Assembly (NCBI RefSeq): GCF_007994225.1
Contig: NZ_VLLL01000010.1
Location: forward strand, 115,843 to 179,842
Length of the DNA stretch: 64,000 nt
Direction: 5' to 3'
Source of the DNA: Stackebrandtia albiflava
GTDB taxonomy: Bacteria > Actinomycetota > Actinomycetes > Mycobacteriales > Micromonosporaceae
Shown: one piece after another, positions 33,366-42,247 of the stretch
Position numbering within the stretch: position 1 is the stretch's first letter
How the letters are laid out: every line of letters starts with the position of its first letter
Translations under genes and position numbers: made by a program
The notes under the pieces: generated by a model
Told to the model about the DNA's origin: nothing
The model's input: only the letters and a program-made list of their open reading frames with translations
Databases searched by the model: none

Positions 33366-33436
33366 GGGCGACTCACAACGGTAGGTGGGGACGGGATGCC
33401 TCCACGGTAACAAGTCGCCGCCAACACCGGAAGGGA

Positions 33437-35752
33437 TCACTTGGCGATCAACAACACCAGCGACCTGCCGTGGACGTCGTACCCGGTTCCGGCGCCACCG
33501 ATCAGGTCCTCGGTGCCCGGCGCGGCCACCTGGTCGCCGCCTTCGGCCCAGGCGGCGGTGTCGGTCACCCGGTACCACTGCCTGCCCGCGCCGGGATCGG
33601 GCAACGTGAAACCGACCTGCCCCGACCAGCCGTTGTAGGCGACGTACAGCGCCGCCGCCGGGTCACCCAGCTCGGTGCCGTCGAGCCGCCAACCGAGCGC
33701 GTGGTTGCCGGGATCGTTCCAGTAGGCGGCGTCGGGTGTGACTCCGGCGGGGGTGAACCAGTCCAGTTGGCCCATGCCGTTGCCGTTGCCGTCGGTCGAG
33801 GTGTAGAAGCCGCCGGGCCGCAGCGCCGGGTGGTCTGCCCGGAACGCCAGCATTCCGGCGGTGAACTCGGCGAACTCGGTCTGGTCGGTGTCGGGGGACC
33901 AGTCCAGCCAGTTCGCGGAGGAGTCCAGATTGTACGGATTGTTGTTGCAGCGCAACGACCGCAGGTGCTCGTCGCCACCGTTGAACATCGGGGTCCCCGC
34001 CGACAGCGCCGTCAACGCCATGCCGTTGCGGGCGGCCTGGCGCTGCGCGGCCGGGTCGCCGCCCTGGTCCCAGGACAGGTTGTGGTCGCTGCCGCCGTCG
34101 GAGGGACCGTACGGCCACGGCTGGGTGTTGTGTTTGGCGTTGCAGGAGTACAGGTCGGAGAGGGTGAAACCGTCGTGCGCGACGATGAAGTTGACCGAGG
34201 CGGCCGGAGTGCGGCCGTCGTCGCCGTACAGGTCGGACGACCCGGCGATCCGGGTGGCGAGCTGCCCGGGCGTCACGGCGGTCACGCCGAGCTTGTTCTG
34301 GTCGGCGCGGAAGGTGTCGCGGAACGTGTCGTTCCATTCCGACCACTCGGCCGGGAAGTTCCCGACCTGGTAGGTGCCGGGGCCGATCGCCCACGGTTCG
34401 GCGATCCAGTCGGTGCCGGTGCCGCCGCCGGTCGGCCGTGGTGGTAGGGCGGCGGTGATGGCGTTGAGCGCGGTGGCCGGGTCGTCGCGGTCGAACCGGA
34501 AGCAGCCGTGTTGGCAGGTGTTCCCCAACACCGAGGCCAGGTCGAGCCGGAACCCGTCGACGCCGAGCGTGTCGCGCCAGTGCCGCAGCGATTCCACGAT
34601 GAGGTCCCTGGCGACCGGGTGGTAGGTGTTGTAGTTCCCGCCGACGCCGGTGTTGTCGAAGGAGTGCTGCCGGTCGGCGGTCAACGAGTAGTAGGTGGGG
34701 TTGTCCAGTCCCCGCCACGACAGGATGTTGTAGGTGCTCGCGTCGCCGGCCCGCCAGGCGTAGCCTTCGCCGGTGTGGTTGTAGACGACGTCGACGAACA
34801 CCTTGATCCCGTTGTCGTGGAAGGACTTCACCATCGCCTGGAACTCCGCGGTGGGGCCGCCGGGGCTCTTGTCGGAGGAGTACCGGCGGTCGGGGGCGAA
34901 GTAGTTGAGGGTGGCGTATCCCCAGTAGTTGTCGCCTTCGGTGCCGGTGGCGTCCACGTCGTTGGCGTCGTTGGGGGTCTCGGCGACCGGTAGCAGTTCG
35001 ACGGCGGTGACACCGAGCGCGGCGAGGTGCCCGGCCTTCATGCCCGCGCCCCGGTAGGTTCCCCGGTACTGTGCCGGGACGGCGGGGTCGTCGGCGGTGA
35101 AGCCCCGGACGTGGACCTCGTAGACCACGTCGTCCTTGAGCGGCCGGGTGGGTTTCACACCGGTGTCGGCAGTGGATACCGGTAGCACGATGCTCTTGGG
35201 CGCGACGAGTCCGCTGTCCTTGAGGCGGTGCAGCGGTCCGGAGGCGTAGACCGTCTGGTCGGTCATGCCGGGCCGCAACGGATCGTGGCTCAGTTCCCGG
35301 GAGTACGGGTCGGACAGCAGTTTGTTGGGGTTGAACCGGTTCCCGGCGGCGTCCACGTCGGAGACGAAGCCGGCCGCCGAGCCGGGCGTCCACTGCGGAT
35401 CGTGTCGCCAGTTCGGCCCCCACGCCCGGTATCCGTAGTAGACGGTTCGGGTGATGCCGGCCGCCGCCAGTTCCGCCGTCGTGAGGGTCGCGGTGAAGAC
35501 GTCGCCGGTGTCGGTGAGGGTGCGGCCGAGCCGGTGGGCGGCGCCGGTCGGATCACTGTAGAGGTAGACGTCGATGCGTTCGGCGGCGGAGGAGTACACG
35601 GCGAAGGTGACGGCGTCGCCTGCGGCGGTGTAGTGGCCGCCCAGCGGCACGCTGGACGCGGCGTGTCCGGCGGAACCGGTGAACAGGAACGCGGTGACGA
35701 GAAGCAGGGCGCAGGCGGCGACGGCCGCCCGCCGGGGGAGGCGGGGCGACAT
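33437..35752 (-). CDS. Secreted GH13 glycogen-debranching/isoamylase-type enzyme
   Basis: A 771-residue secreted protein. It has a signal peptide (positively charged start, AAVAACALLLVTAFLFTGSA, cleavage near GHAAS), an N-terminal CBM48-like beta domain (about 35-150), then a TIM-barrel with GH13 regions: DVVYNHTGEG, nucleophile Asp in GVDGFRLDLASVLG, acid/base Glu in WIAEPWAIG and the transition-state Asp in VAHDGFTLSD. A C-terminal beta domain follows. It most resembles isoamylase/GlgX-type debranching enzymes that split alpha-1,6 bonds in glycogen or amylopectin outside the cell. ATG 35752 has AAAGGA 7 bases upstream. Confidence 0.9.
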   Translation of the reverse strand: MSPRLPRRAAVAACALLLVTAFLFTGSAGHAASSVPLGGHYTAAGDAVTFAVYSSAAERIDVYLYSDPTGAAHRLGRTLTDTGDVFTATLTTAELAAAGITRTVYYGYRAWGPNWRHDPQWTPGSAAGFVSDVDAAGNRFNPNKLLSDPYSRELSHDPLRPGMTDQTVYASGPLHRLKDSGLVAPKSIVLPVSTADTGVKPTRPLKDDVVYEVHVRGFTADDPAVPAQYRGTYRGAGMKAGHLAALGVTAVELLPVAETPNDANDVDATGTEGDNYWGYATLNYFAPDRRYSSDKSPGGPTAEFQAMVKSFHDNGIKVFVDVVYNHTGEGYAWRAGDASTYNILSWRGLDNPTYYSLTADRQHSFDNTGVGGNYNTYHPVARDLIVESLRHWRDTLGVDGFRLDLASVLGNTCQHGCFRFDRDDPATALNAITAALPPRPTGGGTGTDWIAEPWAIGPGTYQVGNFPAEWSEWNDTFRDTFRADQNKLGVTAVTPGQLATRIAGSSDLYGDDGRTPAASVNFIVAHDGFTLSDLYSCNAKHNTQPWPYGPSDGGSDHNLSWDQGGDPAAQRQAARNGMALTALSAGTPMFNGGDEHLRSLRCNNNPYNLDSSANWLDWSPDTDQTEFAEFTAGMLAFRADHPALRPGGFYTSTDGNGNGMGQLDWFTPAGVTPDAAYWNDPGNHALGWRLDGTELGDPAAALYVAYNGWSGQVGFTLPDPGAGRQWYRVTDTAAWAEGGDQVAAPGTEDLIGGAGTGYDVHGRSLVLLIAK

Positions 35753-35949
35753 GGCGATGTCCTTTCGGGCATGGGGACTGCCGTAGCGCGGACGGTACCA
35801 ACCTTCGCATTCGGTGGCAAGACGCCGGAAACGGAACGGTCTACGACACCGCGGTGAGACGCCGGTCACAGCGGGAACCCGGGCCGGTCGGCCAACGACT
35901 TCTATGGCACGTAGAAGTTCGGGCTCGTGCCCGGAGACGAGGAGAACCA

Positions 35950-36492
35950 GTGACCATGTTCCGACGCCGGACCGCGTTGCTCACCACGGCATTCGCGGGT
36001 GCCCTGCTGCTGACCGGATGCGGTGGCGAGACCGCCGCATCGCCGCAGACGACAGACACCGGAGAAGCCGAGACCACCACCGCGCTGACCGTCGAGGACG
36101 GTTGGGTCAAGGCCGCCGACGAGGGGATGACCGCCGTGTTCGGCGTCCTCGGAAACCCCGGCGACACCGACGTCGTCATCGTCTCGGCGGAATGCGCGGT
36201 GTCCCCGATGGAACTGCACGAGATGGCCATGGCCGACGGCGAGATGATCATGCGGGAGAAGGCCGACGGGATCGTCGTCCCCGCCGGCGGCGAATACGTC
36301 CTCGAACCCGGCGGCGACCACCTGATGCTCATGGACCTCGCCGAACCGGTCCTCCCCGGCGACGAACTTACCGTCACGCTCACCTTCGACACCGGCGACG
36401 AGTTCGAGTTCACCGTGGTCGCCAAGGAGTTCGCCGGCGCCGACGAGGAGTACCAGGGCGACGGGCACGCCGAGTCGGGGACGCACCGGTGA
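35950..36492 (+). CDS. PCu(A)C-type copper chaperone lipoprotein
   Basis: A 180-residue lipoprotein with lipobox LTGC. The PCu(A)C copper site is seen in MELHEMAMADGEMIM and, about 20 residues on, DHLMLMDL, giving the H(M)xnM...HxM ligand set. These periplasmic or surface proteins deliver Cu(I), classically to cytochrome oxidase. GTG 35950 has GAGGAG 5 bases upstream (ATG 35956 is an alternative). The stop overlaps the next start (GTGA), coupling it to a DyP peroxidase. Confidence 0.88.
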   Translation: MTMFRRRTALLTTAFAGALLLTGCGGETAASPQTTDTGEAETTTALTVEDGWVKAADEGMTAVFGVLGNPGDTDVVIVSAECAVSPMELHEMAMADGEMIMREKADGIVVPAGGEYVLEPGGDHLMLMDLAEPVLPGDELTVTLTFDTGDEFEFTVVAKEFAGADEEYQGDGHAESGTHR

Positions 36493-37679
36493 CCGATCGT
36501 CGCACCCGGGTGCCCCGCCGAACCCTGCTGACCGGTGGACTCGCCGCCGTCGGGGGAGCCGCCGCGACCGCCGCCGCACTGTGGGACCGGAATCCCGAGC
36601 CGACACCGCCCACCGCGCCCGACACCGTGGAACCGTTCCACGGCGCCCGTCAGGCCGGCATCGCCACCCGGCCACAGGGGCACGCGGTGTTCGTGGCGTT
36701 CCGGCTGCGCGACGGTGTCACCGCGGACCGCTTCGCCGCCGTCCTCCGGCTGCTCGGCGACGACGCCGAACGGTTGACGGGCGGCGTCGCCGCCCTGGGA
36801 GACACCGAACCGGAACTCGCCCCGTACACCGCGCGCCTGACCGTGACCTTCGGCTTCGGGTACGGGATGTTCGACGCCCTCGGCGTGGCCGACCGCAGGC
36901 CGGAGGGCTTCCGGCCGCTCCCGGCTTTCGAGACGGACCGGCTCGACCCCGCGTTCAGCGGTGGTGACCTGCTGATCCAGGTGTGCGCCGACGACCCGAC
37001 CACCGTGGCGCACACCGTGCGGATGCTGACCAAGGACGCCCGGTCGGTCATGACGGTCGCCTGGGCGCAACGCGGGTTCCGGCAGACGACACCGGTCATA
37101 GGGGAGGACGCGACGCCGCGAAACGTCATGGGGCAGTTGGACGGCACGACCAACCCGCACCCGGGCGAACCCGGATTCGAGGACGTGGTGTGGCGGCGGG
37201 ACGGGTCGTCCCCTGGCTGGTCGACACTGGTGGTCCGGCGGATCCGGGCGGAGATGGAGACCTGGGACGCCGTCGACCCGCTTTCCAAAGAGATGGTGAT
37301 CGGGCGGCGGCTCGACACCGGGGCGCCGTTGACGGGGGAGAAGGAGAGCGACGAGCCCGACTTCGACGACGTGGACGGCCTCGGGCTGTCGGTCATCGCG
37401 CCGAACGCCCACATCAGACGGTCTCGGTTGGACGACGGCCGCCGCATCTTCCGGCGCGTCTACAACTACGACGACACGCGCGCGGCCGACGGCACCGCCG
37501 ACATGGGGCTGATCTTCGCGTCGTACCAGGCGGACATCTCGACCTTCGTCGACATCCAGCGGCGGTTGGACGAGGCCGACATGCTGAACCGCTGGGTGAC
37601 CCCGGTCGGCTCGGCGGAGTTCGCGATCCCGCCGGGTTGTGAGGCCGGCGGCTGGATCGGCGAGACCGTCTTCACCTGA
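36489..37679 (+). CDS. Tat-exported DyP-type haem peroxidase
   Basis: A 396-residue protein. The Tat signal has the twin Arg in PRRTLLTGG, followed by an Ala-rich stretch. The DyP fold shows the distal motif GQLDGTTNP (GxxDG with catalytic Asp) and the proximal haem His in NAHIRRS. EfeB-type enzymes of this family export with haem and act on iron-porphyrin or dyes and lignin-like substrates. Coupling to the copper chaperone gene by GTGA is less usual than the common EfeUOB or encapsulin contexts. Confidence 0.92.
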   Translation: MTDRRTRVPRRTLLTGGLAAVGGAAATAAALWDRNPEPTPPTAPDTVEPFHGARQAGIATRPQGHAVFVAFRLRDGVTADRFAAVLRLLGDDAERLTGGVAALGDTEPELAPYTARLTVTFGFGYGMFDALGVADRRPEGFRPLPAFETDRLDPAFSGGDLLIQVCADDPTTVAHTVRMLTKDARSVMTVAWAQRGFRQTTPVIGEDATPRNVMGQLDGTTNPHPGEPGFEDVVWRRDGSSPGWSTLVVRRIRAEMETWDAVDPLSKEMVIGRRLDTGAPLTGEKESDEPDFDDVDGLGLSVIAPNAHIRRSRLDDGRRIFRRVYNYDDTRAADGTADMGLIFASYQADISTFVDIQRRLDEADMLNRWVTPVGSAEFAIPPGCEAGGWIGETVFT

Positions 37680-37692
37680 CCCTCCTTTTCCG

Positions 37693-37797
37693 CCTTGGGT
37701 GGCCTGGGGCCGATCGACACGCCTCGAATAGGCCCTGATGTCCGGTTTTCGGCGGCCTCAGGCCACCCAAGCCGGGCCTCAGACCACCCAAGCCGGG
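37693..37797. repeat. Structured intergenic repeat, copy A
   Basis: Arm CCTTGGGTGGCC (37693-37704), core with CGATCGACACGCCTCGAATA and ATGTCCG, complementary arm GGCCACCCAAG (37761-37771), then an extra arm GACCACCCAAG near 37782. It lies between two convergent genes. Its reverse complement matches copies B and C, and its orientation matches copy D. Confidence 0.85.
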
Positions 37798-37811
37798 ATG
37801 TGAGGTCGGGG

Positions 37812-38298
37812 TCAGGTGGCGGGGGGCACGGCCGGGGCGGCGGCGGTGACGGGTACCTGTAGCTCGACCACCGGGTCCCGGCCGTCGCCGCCGGGATCCA
37901 GTACCTGCTCGCGCGCCGGCCTGGTGAACCGCATGCCGTGATCACCGGCCCACCGCACCACCTGGCGGGCGACGTCCAGTAGGCCGTGGGTCAAGCCGGG
38001 ATAGACGAGCGTCGCGGCTTCGACGGGCGGCAACTCCGTCACGGTGCAATCGGTTGGCTCGGCGGTCCTCAACACCGGTAGGCCGACGTGCACCGTGACA
38101 CACTCACCCAGTTCCGTCGGCGTCTGGAAGTATCGCGTCTCCGGCCCGGAGACGACGCGACCGGTTTCGCCGAGCAGTCGGCGCAGTCTCGCGGACAGCT
38201 CGGTCACTGTCCGGCGCATGACGACCGGGCCGAATCCATAGTGCCGCAGCATGCCGACCGACACGTGTCGAACTTGGGAACTCCCCGATGGTGAACAT
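37812..38298 (-). pseudogene. Broken MerR-family regulator with GyrI-like ligand domain
   Basis: ATG 38298 opens MFTIGEF, the standard MerR start. One base is then missing, and the continuation of the DNA-binding helix, VSVGMLRHY, is in the next frame. The text then jumps straight to a GyrI-like effector-binding domain (FGPVVMRRTVTELSARL ... ETRYFQTP ... ELPPVEAATLVYPG), so the wing, second helices and coiled coil, about 100 or more residues, are deleted. A shorter product from ATG 38252 (146 residues) could still be made as a stand-alone ligand-binding domain. Confidence 0.7.
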
Positions 38299-38307
38299 GA
38301 TGGTCCG

Positions 38308-38338
38308 AGTATGCGACCTACCACGGTGTCAGGGTTAA
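38308..38338 (-). promoter_or_regulatory. MerR-type promoter with long spacer
   Basis: On the minus strand TTAACC and CATACT are separated by 19 bases, and the spacer holds CTGACACCGTGGTAG, close to the usual MerR dyad. The long spacer is the hallmark of promoters twisted into shape by MerR activators. It directs the broken regulator gene. Confidence 0.45.
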
Positions 38339-38487
38339 ACCCTCGGGCCGTGATGGTCGCTCTGCCGTTGTCGCCCGCACTGCGATCCCCACGATGTCCT
38401 TGGGTTGCAACCCGTTGCGCCGGAAGCGCGTGACGTTGAATGGTCGGTTCTCCGGCCCTGCCCACTCGACCTGACCGAAGGTGCCCA

Positions 38488-39903
38488 ATGCGACGATATC
38501 CCGTCCTTCTGCCGGTCCTGCTGTTCGCTGCCACATCGTTGGCGGTGGCGATCGCGGGCCCGGCGCACGCGTCCAATTGTCTCACGAGCTACGTCGACTT
38601 CGACGGTGATGGTTTGAGCGACTCCTTCTTCGCCGATGCCACGGCGGAGGTTGAGGGCCACCGCTCCGCCGGCGCCGTATACGTGGAGTACGGAGACGGT
38701 ACTGTTCAGGTACTCACACAGGCGACACCGAATGTCCCGGGTAATCCCGAAACCGTGGATCGGTTCGGTGATGAAGTGGCAGTCGCGGATTACAACATGG
38801 ACAATTGCGAAGATCTCATCGTCGCTGCACCCAACGAGATGATCGATGGCATGCCCGCCGCAGGTGCCGTATGGATCTTTCTCGGCGGACCGGACGGATT
38901 CGCCTCACAACCTGGATCGGTGCTTAACATCGATCAGGATTCGCCCGGCATCCCCGGTGCGGTCGAAGCCTATGACGAGTTCGGGTCCGCAGTGGCATCC
39001 GGTTTGGAGAACGGCAAGAGCGGCGTCATCGCGATCGGATCGTACGGCGAGAACGAGGATGGCGGCGCCGTATACCTGTTGCACCGGGGTGAGGTGACGC
39101 TGATCAACCAGAACAGCTCCGGCATACCCGGTGACCGCGAGAACGGCGACAACTTCGGACGATCGCTGGGAATGAGCCAGCGTCACTTGATCGTGGGCGT
39201 GCCTGGTGAGGGCGTGGGCGACGAGGTGCAAGTGGGCATCGTCCAGGTGATCGAGTACCGGCTGGATGGCTACAAGCCCCAGGTGGTGTCTGCACAAACG
39301 ATCTCCCAGGATACCCCGGGGGTTAGCGGAGCCTCCGAGGTGCACGACTTCTTCGGTACGACGGTCGTCGCCAATTCGTATGCGATCGCCTCCGGATTCA
39401 CGGAGACCTACTTCGCGGTCGGTGTCCCCTCGGAGGATGTGGGCGATGTCAATTGGGCCGGAATGGTGCACACCTTTACCACCTCGGGTGACTCCGTCAC
39501 AGAACTGCATGCCTTTCACCAGGATACGACCGGGGTCAACGGGGTACTCGAAGCCAGTGATGCCTTCGGATGGGAACTGGACCTCGACACGCGTGCGCCT
39601 CGAATCCAGACCAGGATTACGGACCTGTCATTGATCGTCGGCGTGGACGAGGACGGTTCTGACGGCGAGGGGTTCTCCGGTGCGTCACTGCACGTGTTTC
39701 CGGCTTCCAAGTCGCCCGGTGCTGGCGTCTGGGTCGGTTCGGGAGCGGTCGGCATTCCGTTCACCAATCTGGAGATTCACCAGACCTTCACATCCAAGAC
39801 CTGGCTGTGGATCGATTCTCTTGAAGGTGAGCGTTATGCGGTGCCATGGGTGAACATCTTGGAAGGTGCGGACGAGCCGGTACGGACCGTTCCCTGGCCG
39901 TAA
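38488..39903 (+). CDS. Secreted FG-GAP (integrin-alpha-like) propeller protein
   Basis: A 471-residue secreted protein with signal peptide (LLPVLLFAATSLAVAIA, cleavage after AHA). It has repeated FG-GAP blades: VDFDGDGLSDSFFAD with Ca-binding DxDxDG, DRFGDEVAVADYNMDNCEDL, YDEFGSAVASG, DNFGRSLGM, HDFFGTTV and SDAFGWELDL. Repeats of this type bind calcium and form a seven-bladed propeller. Similar secreted proteins are common in actinobacteria, where the role is mostly unknown (adhesion or carbohydrate binding). ATG 38488 has GAAGGTG upstream. Confidence 0.85.
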   Translation: MRRYPVLLPVLLFAATSLAVAIAGPAHASNCLTSYVDFDGDGLSDSFFADATAEVEGHRSAGAVYVEYGDGTVQVLTQATPNVPGNPETVDRFGDEVAVADYNMDNCEDLIVAAPNEMIDGMPAAGAVWIFLGGPDGFASQPGSVLNIDQDSPGIPGAVEAYDEFGSAVASGLENGKSGVIAIGSYGENEDGGAVYLLHRGEVTLINQNSSGIPGDRENGDNFGRSLGMSQRHLIVGVPGEGVGDEVQVGIVQVIEYRLDGYKPQVVSAQTISQDTPGVSGASEVHDFFGTTVVANSYAIASGFTETYFAVGVPSEDVGDVNWAGMVHTFTTSGDSVTELHAFHQDTTGVNGVLEASDAFGWELDLDTRAPRIQTRITDLSLIVGVDEDGSDGEGFSGASLHVFPASKSPGAGVWVGSGAVGIPFTNLEIHQTFTSKTWLWIDSLEGERYAVPWVNILEGADEPVRTVPWP

Positions 39904-39909
39904 TGAGGA

Positions 39910-39949
39910 GCGGCCGTGCCGGTCTCGGGAGGAGGACCGGCACGGCCGC
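39910..39949. terminator. Strong bidirectional hairpin
   Basis: Perfect 15-base arms (39910-39924 and 39935-39949) around a 10-base loop, directly after the FG-GAP stop. Further GC hairpins follow to 40022, before the end of the opposite small-gene operon. Confidence 0.8.
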
Positions 39950-40030
39950 GGGGCCTCACGCGACCGCATGGCGGTGCGGGGGCGTGAGGCGGCCGCCGGG
40001 CGGAAGTCCGGCGGCCGGTCTCCACCGGGG

Positions 40031-40180
40031 TCAGCGGCGGAGGGACCGGAACACGGCGCGCGCTCGTCGCAGGGTGAGGAATCCCGTCCCGCCGCAACGA
40101 TCGCAGCCCGTCGGGTCACCGGCGGGCCTGCGGCATCCACAGCGGACGGTCGGTGTGGTCGTCGGTATCGGCGCGGTCAT
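40031..40180 (-). CDS. Tiny cysteine-rich protein (last gene of a three-gene operon)
   Basis: A 49-residue protein with a zinc-knuckle-like CGC...CDRCGGTGF motif in the middle, as in DnaJ-type zinc repeats, and a basic tail. Its ATG overlaps the previous stop (ATGA). Small zinc-binding proteins of this kind are often encoded opposite XRE/DUF397 pairs in actinobacteria. Function unknown. Confidence 0.6.
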   Translation of the reverse strand: MTAPIPTTTPTVRCGCRRPAGDPTGCDRCGGTGFLTLRRARAVFRSLRR

Positions 40181-40488
40181 CCGTCGCACACCTTCGCGTC
40201 CCGCCACCGCCGGTACACGGCCAGCGCCTCCGACTCGATGGTCCGGCGCCAGTCGGCCGGATTGTCGACCCAGCCGGAACCCCACCTGGCCTCGGGACGG
40301 TGGTCCGGGCAGGCGATGGTGAGCAGCAGGGCGCGTCGTCCCCGCCATCTTCCCCAGACCCGGATGGTGTCCGTCGCGGTCGGGGCGGAGGTGACGGTCA
40401 GGACCTGCCGTGCCGTGTCGAGCATGAACGTTCCGTAGACGGTGAGGCCGAGGAAGCTCACGTCGGTCATCGGTTGGCGGCCGGTCAT
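40177..40488 (-). CDS. Unknown 103-residue protein of the small-gene operon
   Basis: A small beta-rich protein (VSFLGLTVYGTFMLDTAR, VLTVTSAPTATDTIRVWGR) with a helical end that contains many Trp and Arg. The ATG at 40488 overlaps the previous stop. A second ATG at 40470 is possible. No family recognised. Confidence 0.55.
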   Translation of the reverse strand: MTGRQPMTDVSFLGLTVYGTFMLDTARQVLTVTSAPTATDTIRVWGRWRGRRALLLTIACPDHRPEARWGSGWVDNPADWRRTIESEALAVYRRWRDAKVCDG

Positions 40489-40658
40489 GACGGCCGCCGC
40501 GACAGCACGACCCGGCAGGGCCAGTCGGTGCGGCACACCTGACACGTCACTCCCCGGATCACGTCCGGGAAGTGCGGCCGTCGATCGGTTTCCGTCGGGG
40601 CGGCCGTGCGGCTACCAACCGTCACGGCGTCGGCGCGTATCCTGTCACTGCCATCCAT
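40485..40658 (-). CDS. Tiny protein with CxxC motif (first gene of the small-gene operon)
   Basis: A 57-residue protein. ATG 40658 has GGAGG 6 bases upstream. The C-terminal part has GVTCQVCRTDWPC, a potential metal site. It is followed by two genes, each overlapping by ATGA. The operon faces away from the XRE gene at 40857, so the shared 198-base region contains divergent promoters. Confidence 0.55.
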   Translation of the reverse strand: MDGSDRIRADAVTVGSRTAAPTETDRRPHFPDVIRGVTCQVCRTDWPCRVVLSRRPS

Positions 40659-40834
40659 AACTGCCTCCAAGCGTGTGGACGGTCATCGGGAGCCGGGGCG
40701 CGCCGCAATCGCGCCCCGGCTCTTCTCGTGAGACCCCATCCCCCTACGGAACCGCCTCACACCATGACCGTAAGGCGCGGGCAGTCCGATGTGAAGCTGA
40801 CACGAGTCATCAGTATTGAAGCCTCAGATTGAAT

Positions 40835-40849
40835 CTTCAGATTCTGAAG
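40835..40849. promoter_or_regulatory. Palindrome at the XRE gene start, likely autoregulatory operator
   Basis: CTTCAG-ATT-CTGAAG is a perfect 15-base palindrome that overlaps the AAGGAG ribosome-binding site of the XRE gene. A related half, CTCAGATT, lies 12 bases upstream. Confidence 0.55.
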
Positions 40850-40856
40850 GAGCAGA

Positions 40857-41708
40857 GTGACGGTTATGTCACAGCCGACTCTGCCGATGATCATTCTGGG
40901 GCGGAATATCCTCAAGTTGAGACGGGCTGCGGGCCTGTCCCAGGCTCAGCTCGCCAAACGGTGTCGAGTTAGTGAGGCTAAGATTTCCAATATGGAGAAC
41001 GGCAAACACCGTATCTCCCTATTCGACATTGCCGGGCTTTGCCGGGTTCTGAATGCCTCCCCCGAACTGACCCGGCAGTTGGAACGTATGTCAGGCGAGG
41101 CGGAGGGACCGGGATGGTGGGAGCCCTATACCACGTACATGCTTCGCGACTTCTCCATGTGCTTGGAGCTTGAGGCTATCTGCGCGCGCCTGGACATCTA
41201 CGAGTCCGAGCTCATCACGGGGCTGTTGCAGACCCGCGAGTATGCGGCGGCGGTCAATGCAGTCGTGCCGTCATTCGATGCTGAGCAGATTGCCGAGGCA
41301 GGTGATTTGCAGGCGAAGCGGCAAGAGGTGTTCTGGTCTCGTGATCCCATGCCCGAAGTTCGGATCGTCTTGCATGAATCGGCGGTGTCCCGTTCGATCT
41401 GCGGTGCTGAGGGCGATAGTGAGCAACGCCAACACCTCCTTGACGTTGCGAGTAGAGCCAACGTCGACATGCGAGTTCTTCCGTCAAACGGCGCTCATCC
41501 GAGCATGAAGGGGTCGTACATGATCTTGGGATCGGGTGTTCCGGAGATCGCCGACACCGTTTACACGGAGACCGTGACTGGCGCGAGGTACGAGGCTACG
41601 CAGGATGCGGTGACTCAAGCGCGTAGATTCTTCGAGGCCACACTTGCACATGCTGTACCAGTGAAGGAGTACTCACATGAAGCCCAGCTCTTGGCGCAAA
41701 GCACGTAG
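40857..41708 (+). CDS. XRE-family regulator with DUF5753
   Basis: A 283-residue DNA-binding protein. The helix-turn-helix is at about 15-65 (ILKLRRAAGLSQAQLAKRC, SEAKISNMENGKHRI). DUF5753 fills the remainder (LEAICARLDIYESELITGLL, QTREYAAAVNAV, MRVLPSNGAHPSMKGSYMIL). Such regulators pair with DUF397 proteins (BldB/WhiJ-type pairs in Streptomyces), where the DUF397 partner probably modifies DNA binding. The start is GTG 40857 (AAGGAG 4 bases upstream) or ATG 40866 (13 bases). The 3' end overlaps the first DUF397 gene by 32 bases. Confidence 0.9.
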   Translation: MTVMSQPTLPMIILGRNILKLRRAAGLSQAQLAKRCRVSEAKISNMENGKHRISLFDIAGLCRVLNASPELTRQLERMSGEAEGPGWWEPYTTYMLRDFSMCLELEAICARLDIYESELITGLLQTREYAAAVNAVVPSFDAEQIAEAGDLQAKRQEVFWSRDPMPEVRIVLHESAVSRSICGAEGDSEQRQHLLDVASRANVDMRVLPSNGAHPSMKGSYMILGSGVPEIADTVYTETVTGARYEATQDAVTQARRFFEATLAHAVPVKEYSHEAQLLAQST

Positions 41709-41844
41709 AAGCCAGGGCGGTGGCAACTGCGTGGAGGTCCGGTTGAGTGGGCCGGTGGAGGTTCGCGACAGTAAGGCCCCGGCGCTCGGCAGTCTCGCCG
41801 TGGACCGCGCCGACTTCACGGCTCTGCTCGACGCCCTCCGTTAG
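41677..41844 (+). CDS. DUF397 protein 1
   Basis: A 55-residue DUF397 protein: WRKARRSQGGGNCVEVR, then VEVRDSKAP and a closing DRADFTALLDALR. ATG 41677 has GAAGGAG upstream and overlaps the XRE end. DUF397 proteins are partners of XRE-DUF5753 regulators. From base 41721 to 41825 the DNA is almost identical to DUF397 gene 3. Confidence 0.88.
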   Translation: MKPSSWRKARRSQGGGNCVEVRLSGPVEVRDSKAPALGSLAVDRADFTALLDALR

Positions 41845-41957
41845 TTGCCGTTCGGGTCGTTCCCTTGCGACACTTGGGGAGCGGCCCGGTTCGTTCCACC
41901 GGCGGGGCAGGTGGTCCCGGCGTGGATCGCGGTCGCTGAAGCCGAAGGAGCACCGAG

Positions 41958-42131
41958 ATGACCGGCGCGTGGCGGAAACCTGCCCGAAGCCATGGAGCGG
42001 GCGGAAACTGTGTGGAGGCGCGGTTGTGGCATGGGCAGCCGCAACTGCGGGACAGCAAAATGGGCGATGCCTCGCCTATTCTGAAGCTGGACCGCGCCGA
42101 CTTCACGGCTCTCCTGGTCCAGATCCGCTAG
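41958..42131 (+). CDS. DUF397 protein 2
   Basis: A 57-residue DUF397 protein (WRKPARSHGAGGNCVEAR, LRDSKMGD, DRADFTALLVQIR) with GAAGGAG 7 bases before ATG 41958. It is more divergent than genes 1 and 3 but ends in the same DRADFTALL. It is followed by a hairpin (42145-42170). Confidence 0.88.
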   Translation: MTGAWRKPARSHGAGGNCVEARLWHGQPQLRDSKMGDASPILKLDRADFTALLVQIR

Positions 42132-42144
42132 TTGACTCGTGGCT

Positions 42145-42170
42145 CGTCCCCTCGGGAGAATGAGGGGACG
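42145..42170 (+). terminator. Hairpin after DUF397 gene 2
   Basis: CGTCCCCTC (42145-42153) pairs perfectly with GAGGGGACG (42162-42170) around an 8-base loop. Confidence 0.55.
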
Positions 42171-42247
42171 GCCCGAACCTCCGAGTGATCATCGTGGTGG
42201 TTTCACGGTCAGGGCCGTGTCCGGCACCCGGATGAAGGGACCGACCG

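Noticed and set aside
34470..35423. Long alternative frames across the debranching-enzyme gene on both strands
   Set aside because: They mirror the GH13 gene and consist of Arg/Pro/Gly-rich text without motifs.
38104..38298. Separate 64-codon gene starting MFTIGEF
   Set aside because: It is the frameshifted start of the MerR remnant; the frame after GEF has no MerR character.
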